A stretch of DNA of 46,106 nucleotides, taken from Beijerinckia sp. L45 (lineage in GTDB: Bacteria; Pseudomonadota; Alphaproteobacteria; Rhizobiales; Beijerinckiaceae). Below the pieces are notes generated by a model. The model searched no databases, was not told where the DNA came from, and saw nothing but the letters and a program-made list of their open reading frames with translations. Shown one piece after another: positions 45,320 through 46,106 of the stretch. The position numbers were made by a program, and so were the translations under genes. The DNA lies in assembly GCF_009765775.1 (NCBI RefSeq), contig NZ_LMUU01000216.1, positions 12,555-58,660 on the forward strand. The letters run 5' to 3'. Each line of letters opens with the position of its first letter. The first letter of the stretch is position 1.

Positions 45320-46106
45320 CTAAAAGCGCTCCGCGTGCGAGGCGACCACGTCGAGGATCACCGCGCCATAGGTCTCGACCTTTGTCGGGCCGATCCCGTG
45401 GATGCGGGTCAGGTCGTCCGCGTCGCGCGGCCGGGCGCGCGCAATGTCACGCAAACTGCGGTCCGAGAGCACGACGTAGGCCGGCACCTTGCGCTCGCGC
45501 GCCAGATCCAGCCGCTTGGCCTTGAGCGCGGCGAAAAGGCTGGCTTCGGCTGACGTCATCTCGTCGTCGCCCGCCGAACTGCTGTAGGCCGTTCCGCGCA
45601 TAGAACCGTCGCCGTCGATCGAGCGCAGCACGTCGCGCGTGCGCCGCCCCTTCACCGGCGTATCGCCCGACAAAAGTTCGAGAGGCATCGCGCCGCTCAG
45701 CACCTTGCGGCCCTCGTCGGTGACGTGCCACCGGCCGCCATCGTCGTCGTCCTGGGCGATCAGGCCGGCGGCCTGGATCTGACGGAAGATGCTACGCCAT
45801 TCCGGGGCGCCGAACTCGGTGCCGACGCCGAAGGTCGGCAGCGCGTCGTGCCCGTGGCGCGTGATCGCCTCCGTGGTCTTGCCGATCAGCAGGTTGGCAA
45901 GGTGACCGGGAAAGAACCGGCCCGAGGTGCGGATCAGCGCCGACATCGCCTTCTGCGCCGCGACGACGCCGTTGAAGCGCGGGTGCGTGCCGTCGCAGAG
46001 ATCACAAAAGCCGCACGGCACACCCTTTTCGCCGAAGGCGGCGAGCAGCGTCTGCCGCCGACAGCGCGGCGTTTCGCAGAGCGCGAGCAACGCATTGAGG
46101 CGGGTG
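45320..46106 (-). CDS. recQ: ATP-dependent DNA helicase RecQ, C-terminal part (cut by window edge)
   Basis: The visible 260-odd residues hold the end of the helicase module: zinc-binding cysteines (ETPRCRRQTLLAAFGEKGVP with CGFCDLC), the RQC winged-helix region (GHLANLLIGKTTEAITRHGH, then WRSIFRQIQAAGLI), a linker, and a C-terminal HRDC domain (VVLSDRSLRDIARARPRDAD, then IHGIGPTKVETYG). It unwinds recombination intermediates. The ATPase motifs lie outside the window to the right, as the reading frame is still open at 46106. Confidence 0.93.
   Translation of the reverse strand, partial: TRLNALLALCETPRCRRQTLLAAFGEKGVPCGFCDLCDGTHPRFNGVVAAQKAMSALIRTSGRFFPGHLANLLIGKTTEAITRHGHDALPTFGVGTEFGAPEWRSIFRQIQAAGLIAQDDDDGGRWHVTDEGRKVLSGAMPLELLSGDTPVKGRRTRDVLRSIDGDGSMRGTAYSSSAGDDEMTSAEASLFAALKAKRLDLARERKVPAYVVLSDRSLRDIARARPRDADDLTRIHGIGPTKVETYGAVILDVVASHAERF

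Overview
The window looks like chromosome from an alphaproteobacterium of the order Hyphomicrobiales (Rhizobiales), near the Bradyrhizobium/Rhodopseudomonas/Xanthobacteraceae group. That placement is inferred from high GC, the type of protein families, and gene neighbourhoods such as ftsEX, ftsY, yciB/ispZ with the cytochrome c maturation genes and aconitase, and rph-rdgB. No rRNA, CRISPR array or insertion sequence was seen. The single tRNA is tRNA-Lys(CTT).

Positions 1-4460 are the right end of an integrated element whose left part lies outside the window. It abuts the 3' end of the tRNA-Lys gene. It carries a leftward group of three small genes led by an excisionase-like HTH protein, a divergent ribbon-helix-helix-like regulator, a small conserved protein overlapping a tyrosine integrase, and an HTH antitoxin/PIN toxin pair beside the border. 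Two matching 19-bp inverted repeats sit in the divergent promoter.

Positions 4539-25980 are mostly housekeeping. They hold leuA behind a Leu-rich leader ORF and attenuator-like stems, a class A PBP, a small lipoprotein, an AT-rich orphan membrane gene, purL, a Tat-signal SDR, an L,D-transpeptidase, acs, IalB-like and DUF1223 secreted proteins, lemA with a TPM-domain gene, an MltB-type lytic transglycosylase with ftsX-ftsE, a zinc-ribbon membrane protein, and ftsY.

Positions 26078-38602 are a patchwork. They contain a PAS-GGDEF cyclase, a sterol-desaturase-like enzyme, sdaA, yciB/ispZ, a HigB/NadS-like TA pair whose antitoxin is frameshifted, and ccmC-ccmD-ccmG. These are followed by ParDE, a large secreted alpha/beta-hydrolase-domain protein, a small secreted protein, a second AT-rich orphan (two TM helices plus a beta-rich domain), then ccmB and ccmA. 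The ccm genes, often contiguous in relatives, are split by about 4.5 kb of accessory DNA. Positions 38716-46106 hold acnA, a small unknown, rdgB-rph, a DHA2 MFS exporter and the C-terminal part of RecQ.

The most striking feature not explained by ordinary genes is a set of small palindromic elements. Two GC-rich copies lie in frame inside protein-coding genes: 150 bp, exactly 50 codons, in the signal-peptide region of the lytic transglycosylase, and about 130 bp in ccmA. Another family supplies the C-terminus and stop codon of the sterol-desaturase-like gene. The AT-rich two-TM/beta-domain orphan resembles in layout the membrane effectors of CBASS immunity, but no nucleotidyltransferase partner is present, so this remains a hypothesis.
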